64,000 nt of DNA. It comes from Saururus chinensis (lineage: Eukaryota; Streptophyta; Magnoliopsida; Piperales; Saururaceae). Numbering within the stretch: the first letter of the stretch is position 1; each line of letters begins with the position of its first letter. The DNA is taken from NCBI GenBank assembly GCA_035235625.1, contig CP141140.1, positions 39,241,351-39,305,350 on the forward strand, read 5' to 3'. The position numbers and the translations under genes are program-made. This document shows, one piece after another, positions 27,401 to 39,400 of this stretch. The notes below the pieces were generated by a model. It searched no databases. It had not been told where the DNA came from and worked only from the letters and a program-made list of their open reading frames with translations.

Positions 27401-30400
27401 TATCCTATTCCGGTGATTGCAGAGGTATTAGATGAATTAGCAGGAGCGACAGTATTCACTAAGCTCAATCTGCATTCAAGATACCACCAAATTAGGATGC
27501 ATCCTCCTGACATACATAAGACAGCTTTCATGACACATGACGGCCATTATGAATTTATGGTCATGCCCTATCTACTTTTTAGAGTTTGATGAATGATATA
27601 TTCTCGCCTTATCTGCGACGCTTTGTTCTAGTATTCTTTGACGATAACCTGATTTATAGTTGATCTTGGCCGGACCATATGCAGCACATCCGAACAGTTT
27701 TCTCTATCTTATCTGACCAAGGCTTGTTCTTAAAAAAATCAAAGTGTGCTTTTGGCTTACCGCAGGTGGACTACTTGGGCCATGTTATCTCAGCCTCTGG
27801 AGTCTCGACCGATCCTACCAAAATCAAGGCTATTATCCATTGGCCCACTCCTACTATTCACGCACTTTGAGGTTTCTTGGGCTTGACAGGGTATTATAGG
27901 CATTTTATTAAGGGGTATGGTGCACTGGCCACCCCACTCACTGCTCTACTCAAGAAGGGGGCCATCCATTGGACTTTAGAAGCCCAGACCTCTTTTGATG
28001 CCTTGAAGCTAGCCATGTCCTCACCCTTGGTGCTTGCTCTTCCATATTTTTCCCGACCATTTGTCATTGATAGTGATGCCTCATCATAAGGATTGGGAGT
28101 TGTGTTAATGCAGAATGGTCGATCCATCACTTACTTCTTTAAGGCAATTTCTGGACGGACTGCACAGTTATCCACTTATGATTTGGAGATGCTCGCCATT
28201 GTTCATGTAGTCACCAAGTGGCGACCTTATCTATTGGGCCAAAAATTCCTTATCCGGACAGACCACCACAACCTTTGTTATTTTTTGGATCAGAGGGTGG
28301 CCTCTCCTTCTCAGCAGCGTTGGGTTTCTAAACTTTTGGGTTATGATTACGAGTCGATTTATAAAAAAGGGAGTGAAAATCAGGCTGCAGATGCTTTATC
28401 ACGCATGTTAGAGGGTACATGCTTGTCTACCATCTCCATGCCGACTTTCCCATTCCTAACTGAATTGAAGAAAGCGTATCAGCAAGACCCAGCAGCATCC
28501 TCCATTATTGAAAAGTTGCGTGCTGACCCATTAGGCTACCCGCCTTTCACTATGTAGGGCAATATACTTCTTTGGCGCAATCAATTGTGGATTCCTGCAG
28601 TCCCTCCGCTTCATCAACAGCTTCATTATTTTCACTCCTCTCCCATCGCTGGACATGAAGGCCAATTCCATACTTATAAGCGGGTTTCTCAGAGTTGTTA
28701 TTGGAAAGGACTCAAAAAAGTTGTCCATGATTTTGTTGCTTCTTGTGACGTATGTCAACGCTCTAAGACCCTCACTTCATCTCCCGCGGAGTTACTTCAG
28801 CCCCTACCTATTCCAGAGCACATTTGGGTGGATATTTCTATGGACTTCATTGAGGGCTTGCCCCTAGTACAAGGTAAGAGTGTCATTTTCGTGGTCATTG
28901 ATCAATTGTCTAAATATGCACACTTTTCACCTTTGGGACATTCATACACCGCGGGCCACGTCGCAGAGATTTTTGTTAGGGACATTGCTCGTCTCCATGG
29001 CATGCCACGCTCTATAGTCTCTTATCGCAATCCAATGTTCTTATCCAAATTTTGGAAAAGCTTCTTTGAGTTGCAAGGAACATCCTTAAAGATGAGTACC
29101 GCCTATCACCCTCAGACAGACGGCCAAACGGAGGTCCTTAATCAGCAGTATTTGCGTTGTTTTGCAGGCACCGTAGGTGGCTCTCACTCCTCCCATGGGC
29201 AGAGTGGTCATATAACATCGCATATCACACGTCCCTTGGTATGACCCCCTTCCAGGTGCTTTATGGGCGGCCTCCACCTACCATTCTTGCCTATGTGCCA
29301 CACCGTTCAGATGTGGGCGTTGTTGATCAGTCCCTACAAGATCGTGATGAAGTTTTAAAGTCTCTCAAACGCAGTTTGCAGGCAGCTCAAAACAGAATGA
29401 AACAAATCTATGACCATTCTCATACTGACAGAGAGTTCGTTGTTGGTGATTGGGTCTATGTGCGTCTTCAGCCGTATCGTCAAGCTTCAGCCCGACCAAC
29501 CAGCCATCACAAGCTGTTACCACATTTCTATGGTCCATATTTAGTGGTGGAAAAGGTGGGCCCGGTGGCTTATAGGCTTCAGCTTCCTTCTACGGCTCAC
29601 ATTCACCTTGTTTTCCATGTTTTTCGCCTTCGTCGGTTCATGGGAAATCCTTCTGCGATCACTCCATTACTTCCACCACCGGCTACACCCTCTGTTGTTG
29701 AACCAAAGCTTACTCCTATCTCTATTGAGTCAACTCGACAAATTCGTTGTCACAGCTGGTTGGTTACTAAAGTCTTGGTTGCATGGCAAGACCGACCTTT
29801 TGAAGATGCCACCTGGATACTCGAAGAAGACTTTCTCAGCCAATTCCCTAATTGGACGTCTTAAAGACAAGTCATTTTTATGGAGGGATGTTATGATCTA
29901 CAGTTACTTCAGTTACTATATTAGTTATGATAATAAGTGCACATAGGCACCCTTATTAGTGTGCACGTTGTTGCTTTAATTCAGTTATTAGTCAGCTTAG
30001 TTAATAGTTAGTTTTAGCCTATGTAGTTAGATGGATGTTTCTATGTAGCCTGTTGGGCAATAGCCTTAAGTAGGCTGACTCGTTGTAATTAGGTTTATGA
30101 AGAATTAATTAATCTTTCCCCATTTCACTGTTCGTCTCCCTCTCTCTCTTCGACTCTTCTCTGAATTTCTGTCCACTTCTCTGGATAGATCGCACTTGCA
30201 GCCTGAAAGTGCGCATCATCCTCTCCCTTCCGTCACCATCTTTCTAACTTCTCACCCAAGATCGCAGTTATAACACAGGGACATAACACTGTCAATAGCA
30301 TTTGGTTGTACAGAGGAACCACTCATTGATTCTGTTCATTATCCATACTGGATTCTATCATCACGCCAAAAAGAAGAATAGCTAGCTAACAAGATCACCA

Positions 30401-33400
30401 GGAGGCAAATAAACAAAAACTGTCACTTGTTAAAATTATTCTTTTCAACAGTCAATGAAAAATGTGTCACTATAGAATAATTACTCCAATTGATTTAGGA
30501 AAAGAAAATATAACTGGTAGCTCAAAATATACGGACTCTATACATATAAAAAAAGCAAATTTCACTCTTTTAAGTCAAGGATGAAATTTAAGAAACTAGT
30601 GTCTACACTGAATCAAAATGTCAGGATTAGGATTATGACCATCATTAAAAAATAGAAACCTATGTTTTATACATCTCAAATTTATACTTACGTCCAGGGC
30701 ATTGTGAAAAAGATGTGAAGTGGAACACCGAGTGCTTCTGCAACATGTGCGTGTCCTACAAAAACAAACAGGAGATTCTCTTGTTTACATATGGAACATT
30801 GATGGCTTCAGAAACTATTTTCGAATTTATTAGTTATTACCCAGTGAACTTGCTTATTTTTTCTTTATACTAACAATCTTATTGGATACTTCTCACCCAA
30901 TGACCTTGCTTATTTTTTCTTTATACTACAATCTTACTGGATACTTCTCTTACACCCACAACTATAATTTAATACGCACAAACAGCTGCCAACTATCAAC
31001 TTATCTTATTTTCAAATGTTTATTAATAACATACAGTAGAACTCACCATAAGCAGGCGGATTAGCAATAATAGCCTGTGCTCTGAAAGGTGCACCAGATT
31101 CCAAATCAGGTGCCGTACATGCTGGTAATAAGGAGTCAATGATAGCTTTCAACTGCTTCCTCTGTTCAGATATTCCATATATCTCAGCTGGTCCTGATGG
31201 TAGAAAGCCTTTATTTCGTGCCATATCTATCATAAAGAACAATTGCAGCTTAATTTGTGGGTAGAAAAAATAAAACAAATAACCTAACTCAGTAGCTCCG
31301 CAAGCAAACAGGTCAAAAATGTAATAAATGGAGGTTTTGTTTAGCATTATCATCAGAATGTGAAAGAAAGTGATTGCATATTTGCCCCCAGTGGCAGTCA
31401 GTAGCAATATGGAGGTATAGTGAAAAAGATCATTGCAGAGCATTTATGTGATTGAAGGAGAAGTTCATTCATACTGTTACTGGTTCTCAAAGCAGAACGC
31501 TATCAATTTCCCCATTATGTTCTTTGCAAGTTTTGGCCCCAGTGTTTTATTATCCTTTTTTCCCATTGTAGCTATATTTACCCTAATCCACGTTTTACCT
31601 GGCATATCCAATGTCTTCAGAACAATAATGGACTTTCTGGCATAAAAAACAGAATATCCATCCTTTTCCCTTACTTGGGTCCTTTCTCTTCTCCCACCAC
31701 CAGACCCTGTCCCCACCCTCCCCAGAAGAATAAGAGCTGCCAAAGATCTCTCCATCATCCTCTACTGGTAAATCTCTATCTGCCAATTTGATTCAATTTC
31801 ATTTTGTTTCCAGTCACACATATGTCAAAGAAAGAATTTTATTAGACATTTATTTAGGTTACGTAAGTATCCAAAACTGTTGAAAGAAAAGTACGTCTAC
31901 TAAACATCAAAGCATTCTAAACACTGAGGTCCATCATGCTGAATTCTATGAGACCACAAGCCACCTATGTAATTCTTCAACTTCAAAGGCATGACATAAA
32001 CTTTCTAAATCATTGTTGTAAATCCATCAATTTTATGAGCCACTCATAATTATCTCATGCAAACTCCTAAGTGTCACAGAACTTGATGACAGTTTCAAAT
32101 CAACAAAGTTGATTGATTGTATTATGCAGATTCTAATTAATTATCAGAATGACTTAGCCTCTAGCCAGCACTTAAGAAATGCCATTTTCAGTTTCAAGGT
32201 ACAAATGAGCGTTGTCAACCTGTTCAATAAAATTCAAGCATCATTCCTTCCTTCCAAAACATAAAAACAAACAAGAGATTTTCTTGAAAGTGCTCACTGA
32301 AGGCATAAAAATTTTCATTTTACAATCTTGACCAGATGCATTAATTCACAGAAAATTCATCTATCTTTGAATTTGTATTCCAAAAATTTAGGCCTCTTAC
32401 ATCCAGCCAAAATTCGGGGATCACCACCTAGTGGATAAAAATTTACACCAGCTGATTTCACAAAAGTACGGAAGTTACTGTGAGTAGCCAATCTCACGTG
32501 ATGACCAAACTCCTGCACAGAAATAATCAAATTTAATTAGAAAATATATACATCCACATACAACAGAGAGAAATTTTTTTGTTAACAAAGTGACCAACTA
32601 AGTAAACGCAGGAACTAGTAGCAACTTTTGTAATTATGGTTACTGCAAGATATCTCAAAACGCTTTTGATATCGGATTAGTCATATGATCCTTTTGTAAG
32701 ATAACCAAGTTTCCCAAAAGTAATATAGATAAATTGAATGCAAACGAAATGAGGATGCTAAGGTTGGTGTGTGAAATAACTAAGAAAGATAGGATTACAA
32801 AAGAGTATGTATGCAAAAATTCAGGGATTGCACCTGTAGGGGAGAAGTTCAAGGAATGTATGGGCATGTACAAAACCACGGTAAGGAGGATGGAAGATAT
32901 TTGTGTAAATGATGTCAAAAGAGAGAGAGGGAGACCTAAGAGAACTTGGATGGAGTTAATAAAAAAGATATAATTATGCTATCTTTTACGACAGAGTTGG
33001 CATAAAACAGGCTAGGACAGAGGCATAAGATCCAACCCCAAATTGCTGGGAAAAGACGCTACTTGATTATGATTATAATGATGTGTCCCGCCCCCTTAGG
33101 AGTAGGCTATTCTCTATTTTGCATCATAGGCCTTAGTGTTACTTGTGTTAGGACTATCTGCTTTCTTTTAAAGTAGGAGTTAGTTGTGTAAGCCCTATCA
33201 TGCCGTTAAAGAGCTTATCAGGCTGTTATGGAGTATTTAGGCTTGATGTAATTTGTGTTAAGAAAACTATTAAAGTGTTAGACCTAATCTGCCTCTTGCT
33301 GTCACAATCTCCCTCTCTTCACTCACGTCTCCTCATCTGGCAACTTCTTCCTCTCATCTTCCCCCCTCGTCCCACTCTTCTTCTTCAAGAGGTTCACATC

Positions 33401-36400
33401 AATAGGTATCGAAGCCATACAACCCTCCATGGTGACAGGACAAGTGTATGAGAGACAAAACCAGACCATCATTACTGAAGATGCGCCGCTGGCGAACATC
33501 CTTGTGGAACCAATTCCTTCTACTGCCCCCAGCCCACCAAACAGCAGCTGGGAACAAATCCTGGCCGCCCTTTCCGGTGTACAAAACCAAGCGGCTGAAT
33601 ACGAGTGTGGTTTTCTTCAGAATTCCAGTGTAGCCTGCTGGCAGTCAGCTATCATGCTTGGTCACTTTCTTGGTGAGCCCACCCTCTGCTCTAGCGCAGG
33701 GCGCCTTATCTCTTGGGCAGTAAGTTCCTTATCCGGATAGATCATCATACCTTTCATTATTTCTATGATCAATGCATAGCCACCCCCACCCAACAAAGAT
33801 GGGTCTCCAAACTACTTGGTTATGACTATGAGCTTATTTACAAGGGTAACAACAATCAGGCCGCAGATGAATTATCTCGACAGTCAAAGGGCACCCAACT
33901 CTCCACGTTATCGCTTCCCACCTTTCCATTTGTGGTCGACTTGATCAGTTCCCTATCAGCAGGACCCGAAGATTGCTGACCTCATATCTCGACTTCGTGC
34001 CAACCTTATTTGCTCACCGCCTTTTGTTTTGGAGGATAATCTGCTTCTATGGTGGGACCGCTTATGGGTGCCACCTGTTCCTCAATTGCGCCAACAACTC
34101 CATTTCTATTCCATGCCTCCGGCCAGCCATGAGGACCAATTTCGCACTTGTATCTCTTAGAGTTGTTATTAACGGAGACATAAAAAGGATGTTCATGATT
34201 TTGTTGTCTTTTGTGATGTATGTCAACATGCCAAGGCCCTCCCCACCTCACCAACCGGTCTGCTCCAGCCTTTGCCCATTCCTAACCGCGTCTGTGAGGA
34301 TAATTCCATGGGTTTCATTGATGGTCTACCCTTGGCTTGACTCTCCAAAGATGATCACTTTTTGTCCCTCGGCCATCCTTATTCCGCCAAACAGGTTGTA
34401 GAGGTGTTTTTGCATGATGTGGCTAAGCTTCATGGGATGCCACAATCCATCATCTCTAACCGCGACCCAGTTTTTTTTTCCAAATTTTGGCAAAGCTTCT
34501 TTGACTTGCAAGGCACCAAACATCATATAAGCACAGCGTACCATCCTCAAACGGATGGGTAGACGAAGGTTCCTGACCGCTACCTCGAACAGTACTTACA
34601 CTCTTTTGCATGTGACCATCCTTGCTGCTAGCTACCTCTTCTTCTTTGGGTAGAGTGGTCCTATAACACCACCCATCATACTGCCACTGGTCTCACACCG
34701 TTCCAGGTCATCTATGACAGGCCAGCCCCTACTATTCTCTCATATGTGCCACACCGATCTACTATTAGTGATGTGGACCAAACCATGCAAGAACGGGATG
34801 AGCCTCTTTGTGTACCCAAGCTCAATCTCTAGTTAGCCCAAAACCGAATGAAGCAAATGTATGACCGGCACCACAGAGACAGAAAATTCACTGTTGGCAA
34901 TTGGGTTTACCTTTGGCTCCAGCCTTATCGCCAACTCTCAATTTGTTTTGCCAGAAATCCAAAGCTCATGCACTAGTCCATGGCCCTCACTTGATTGTGA
35001 AGTAAGTTGGCCATGTCACGTACAAGATACAACTGCCTCCATATTCTCTCATTTATCCAAGTCTTCCATATTTCTCACCTTCAACGCTTTGTGGGAGACC
35101 CCGCTGCCATCGTTCCTTCAGCTCCACCTTCTCCAAATGCCTCGCCTACACTTATTTTGTCCGCCATTCATTACACCTACCGTGTTCACTGTCATGACCG
35201 TATCGTCATCGAGACTCTTGTAGCTTCGCAAGACCAACCTCTGGAAAAAGCCACTTGGGTCCTTGAAGATGATTTTGTTAGCCAGTTTCCTAATTGGACA
35301 CCTTGAAGACAAGTCGTGTTGGGAGTGTGGTGGGATGATATGTCCCGCCCCTTTTAGTAGTAGGCTATTCTCTATTTTGCATCATAGGCCTTAGTGTTAC
35401 TTGTGTTAGGACCATCTGCTTTCTTTTAATGTAAGAGTTAGTTGTGTAGGCCCTATCAGGCTGTTATGGAGTATTTAGGCTTGATGTAATTTGTGTTAAG
35501 AAAACTAATGAAGTTTTAGCCCCAATTTGTCTCTTTCTTTCGTGATCTCCCTCTCTTCCCTCACGTCTCCTTTATCTCGTCTAGACACTTCTTTTTTCTC
35601 CTTTCACCTTTCCCCCTCATCCCACTCTTCTTCAAGAGGTTCACACCATATACTCCCAAAAAACTAGAGCTATTAGGAAGGAGAAATCTTATTTATTTAT
35701 TTTATCTTCTAACAATTTTAGAATAGGAAAATTAACATGATTTCGGGATCACACGTGACCGCTTGAGCTTGGGCATAGCGAGCCATCAAGATCCAATTCG
35801 GTGTTGTGCATTGAGAGGGAGAGGGCAAATGAATAAACCCGCCTTTCCTCTAAGTAATGAGCACAGTTGCATCAAAATCCAATGGTGCGCAATGCAATTC
35901 TCTTTTAGAATTTGTAATTTAAAATAAGATATTTTAATATCAGATTGACATTTGGGATGTTAACTATTGTTTCTAGAATGCACATTTCGAATACTTTAAA
36001 ATCTTCTCAATATGTTTCCAGAACTCATAGAATTTCAGAACTTAATCAAATTTGAAATCAAGATGTAGTCATTAAAGATTTTGTTTTGAGTTCCACGCAA
36101 ATGATTATCGTCAATGTTTACAATACAGGGCTTGGAACTCATGATTGACAATAGGTAGAACATTATCAAGATGAGGACCATACGGTGGAAACAAAATGCA
36201 GATAAGACAAAATAAACAAAGTAGAAACAAATCTAGGGCACCCAAGGCATCCATCTTTATCAAATAAATTATCGAGGGGAAAAGGAATTACATGAAAACC
36301 CAAACATACAGTAAACATTAGGATAGGCTTTAATTCACAACATAACAACAAGAGCCCCTCTAGTGTGAGGGGTAAGAAGATTGACAGTTGCTGGATCAAA

Positions 36401-39400
36401 ATCCAAGAATTATACTCCCTCTGTCCTACATTAATAGCTCCGTTTGGCAAAAAAGTTTGTTTTATATTAATAGCTCCATTTTGTTCAATTTAAGTGGTTG
36501 GATACTTAAAAAAGAGTATCAAAAGTTTATTTCCCCTTCTCTTAGATGTGAGTTTCACCATTCAATAAAAACCACTATTTTTCTAAATGTATAGCTATTA
36601 ATATTGGACGGAGGGAGTATATTGTAAGTGAATTAAATAACAGACCGAAATATGTTGGAAACCAACATAATATACTTAACTAACCTCCTAAAGATTGAGA
36701 CCCACACCATTTTACTAAAGGAACTCAAATTGTACAAGTCAACCTTATGGTATAAGCATGGAAGGCCGTATCGATACGGATGAGAGTATCGATGACTATG
36801 GGTACGGGTACGCGCCGATGATATGCTTGGTACGCGCCAAAACGGACATAAACCCTTTTATAAACATAAAAAAATATTATAATTAATAATATATCATTAT
36901 AATACTTCTTTTAGAGCATAATAAAACCATATAATGCCGTATTAATCTATACAAGTATTCTAAAATTAGTTTATTTAGAACTATACACTATTATGCTCTC
37001 CGTCCCATATAAATTATTGCTCATTCTTTCTTAGTGCTTTAAAATTAGTTTATTTTAAAAATAAATAATATGCTTAATATGAGTCTAAGTTATATGTTTA
37101 AATAAATGTACATTTGTGGAGCACTATATGTAAAAAAATAATTATGTAAATTGCATAAACCTACCCATATTGATCTCATATAACTTTAAAAATATCATTT
37201 TTAATATAACAAAAACTTAAACTTTTAAAGAAGTTGGGTTTGAATTGTGCTTTTGTTTTTAAGGAAAAAAATCTAAAAAAAAAAATTTTTCGAAATTTTT
37301 TTAATTAAAAAATATTTTTTTAAATAAAATAATTATTTTTAAAATAGCATATTGATACATATCGGCCGTATCGATACGGTACGGCCGATACATATCGTGG
37401 ATACATACGGGGGGCATATCACCCCCTGTACCGTATCGGTCTCGGCCGATACACACCCGTATCGGCCGATACGGCCTTCCATGGGTGTAAGTGGCTTCAG
37501 AAAAAACACTATACATGCTACCTTGGAAGGCAGTGTGCCCAGGAAACATTAAAAAAACACTTCCACTAGTACGCGCTTGGATGACAACCATGGTGCTACT
37601 ATACGCTGGAAAAAATTACAGTCACTGGTTAGGGCTTGGTCGGAAACCACAGTGCAAAAAAAGCCATAAGAAACCTTGGACAATGGCCATATTACAACAA
37701 TACACTGAAGGCAACAGACACCAATTGTGGGCAGCAGCTATGAATGCTAAAACTGGCAGCTTACGAGCAGAGGCTGCAAACGCCAAGATCACCGATCACA
37801 GGTAAATGGTTGACCAAGCTAAAACCACCAGAAACACTCCCCTCAATACCCACAAACTGCAAGAAATGATACACAGAAATAAAAAAGCTATGGATGCCTC
37901 AGACAGCAGCCTGAAACAATTTATGCAAACTCTGCCAGCAGCTGCGGTGCAAGCCATGGCCACCAGGCAGCACACTGGGGAGGGACAAAAAGCAACCTTT
38001 GTGGCTAATGCATAATCCAAATGCAGCACCAAACAAGAGAGAATACAACATATAGTAAAAGAGAGTAGCAAACTTTCTTGTATGATTGAAGGTTGCACAA
38101 CTCTAGCCTCCAGCATCAACAACAGTATTGGTAGAATAAGTGATGATTGGGTGCGTTTTTAGAGTTCCCCCTAAATTCTAAATCAAGAAATTTTCATTGA
38201 AGGGAAAAAAAGTCCTAAATTCTCACTTTAAAATCCAAACAACTAACCCATGTGAGAAAAATCATTCATACAAATATCTTGTATTGCATACCATTCTCAT
38301 AAAGAAGTCCTGGACAGGAAAATATAGAGCATATAATCTTGCCACTGTGTTTTTCCCCCACAGATTCTACAATGTCATCTTGGGTATGCAATAAGTCAAA
38401 TGGCAGTATAGAATCCATGTAGCCGACCCAAACACTTAAACAATGGTGTGAGTGTTAGAAAAAAACATAAAGAACACCAAATAATCTATTGTAATTAACA
38501 CAAATTTGAGTAGTCAAAATGGTCAAGCATTTAATAGTCAAAATTGCTCATATCTTTGTATTTTTAGTTGTCTTTAGTAGCATAGTTCTATGTATAAATT
38601 ATTCTTTTATTGTAGTTCTTATCATATGATTGGTCAGCCCTTGACTTATGTGAGGGCAGTAGTGTCTTTTTCTTTAATTGATGAACCTAAGCCTACTAAG
38701 AGGCTGGTCGAGTCTTGTAATAGTCTTCTTCTTAATTAATTCAATTCAAGGGAAGCTCTTTCTTCTCTCCAAAATCCCTAGTCTTCAATTATTCTATAAG
38801 TAAACCCATTTCAGCACTTCGAGCAAGATTATTAACAGCATGAAATAGCCATTATGGGTAATGACAGGAACTTTTAAACCTAGTTTCTTAAGCAGTGGAT
38901 CCTATATTCCAGGAAAAAGGGGAAATCAGGAAGAAAAAAGAAACTTCGTGTTTGACCTAAGTGGCATTTTGGTAATTTACCAGTGGCAGTTTGCTCAACT
39001 TGTAATTAATTTAGCAAATTAAAGTTGCCACTACTTTTTTTAAACACAACTCAAGAATAAAATTTTAAAAGTTACTTCATAAGCACGCACTTTCTCAGAA
39101 AAGTTTCTCAATTGGAAAGCCTGCTCAGAAGATATCTATATAAGTTTATTAGGAATCTTTAATAAAATTCAGCAGCCTTATTTCAGTTCAAAATACAAGA
39201 TTTGGTGAAAGTAGTTGAATTGTAAATTCAACCACTTTGACCAATAGGCATCAGTTTTGAAATCGATAACATTTCAGAAAAAATTGCCTCATCCACCCTC
39301 TCCTCCTAGGTTTTTAATTATTCCTCTAAACTAGGTATCATGTTCCCAACTACTTGCGCTGTATGGATCTCCCAACAATTGAGCATAATTATCTTGCTGT

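Larger units (their letters stand above)
24700..30288 (+). mobile_element. Ty3/gypsy chromovirus, defective, in intron 6
   Basis: A 5.6-kb LTR retrotransposon lies antisense to the host gene. LTRs at about 24700-25100 and 29889-30288 differ by a modest number of substitutions and small indels. The order is gag, zinc knuckle, protease, reverse transcriptase, RNase H, integrase and a C-terminal chromodomain-like region, which places it among chromoviruses. The right LTR begins TGTTATGATC and ends GGACATAACA, giving matched TGTTATG/CATAACA ends. The first dozen bases of the left LTR do not match, and no 5-bp target duplication is visible. Many stops and at least two frameshifts make it non-functional. 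Confidence 0.95.
33079..35648 (+). mobile_element. Internally deleted Ty3/gypsy element (B) in intron 3
   Basis: A 2.57-kb element has LTRs at 33079-33401 and 35336-35648. The left LTR has perfect TGATGTG/CACATCA ends. The primer site GGTATCGAAGCC (33405-33416) and a purine tract at 35321-35335 are present. The interior runs from gag N-terminus directly into RNase H and then integrase and the chromodomain-like end, so protease and reverse transcriptase are missing. It is related to the intron 6 element (same Gag WEQIL/WDEIL start and SQFPNWT end) but has different LTRs. No clear target duplication is visible. Confidence 0.92.

Noticed and set aside
31012..31046. Extension of exon 5 into EFYCMLL
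   Set aside because: A GTGAGT donor at 31046 and the next exon HAHVAEA give the conserved family sequence.
36990..37040. Second Stowaway-like end (CTCCGTCCCATATAAATTATT)
   Set aside because: No matching inverted end or TA duplication nearby. At most a worn fragment inside the inverted-repeat element.
37491..38015. Two adjacent open frames that could be one broken gene
   Set aside because: No recognised domain and no splice support. Kept only as an unclassified stretch.
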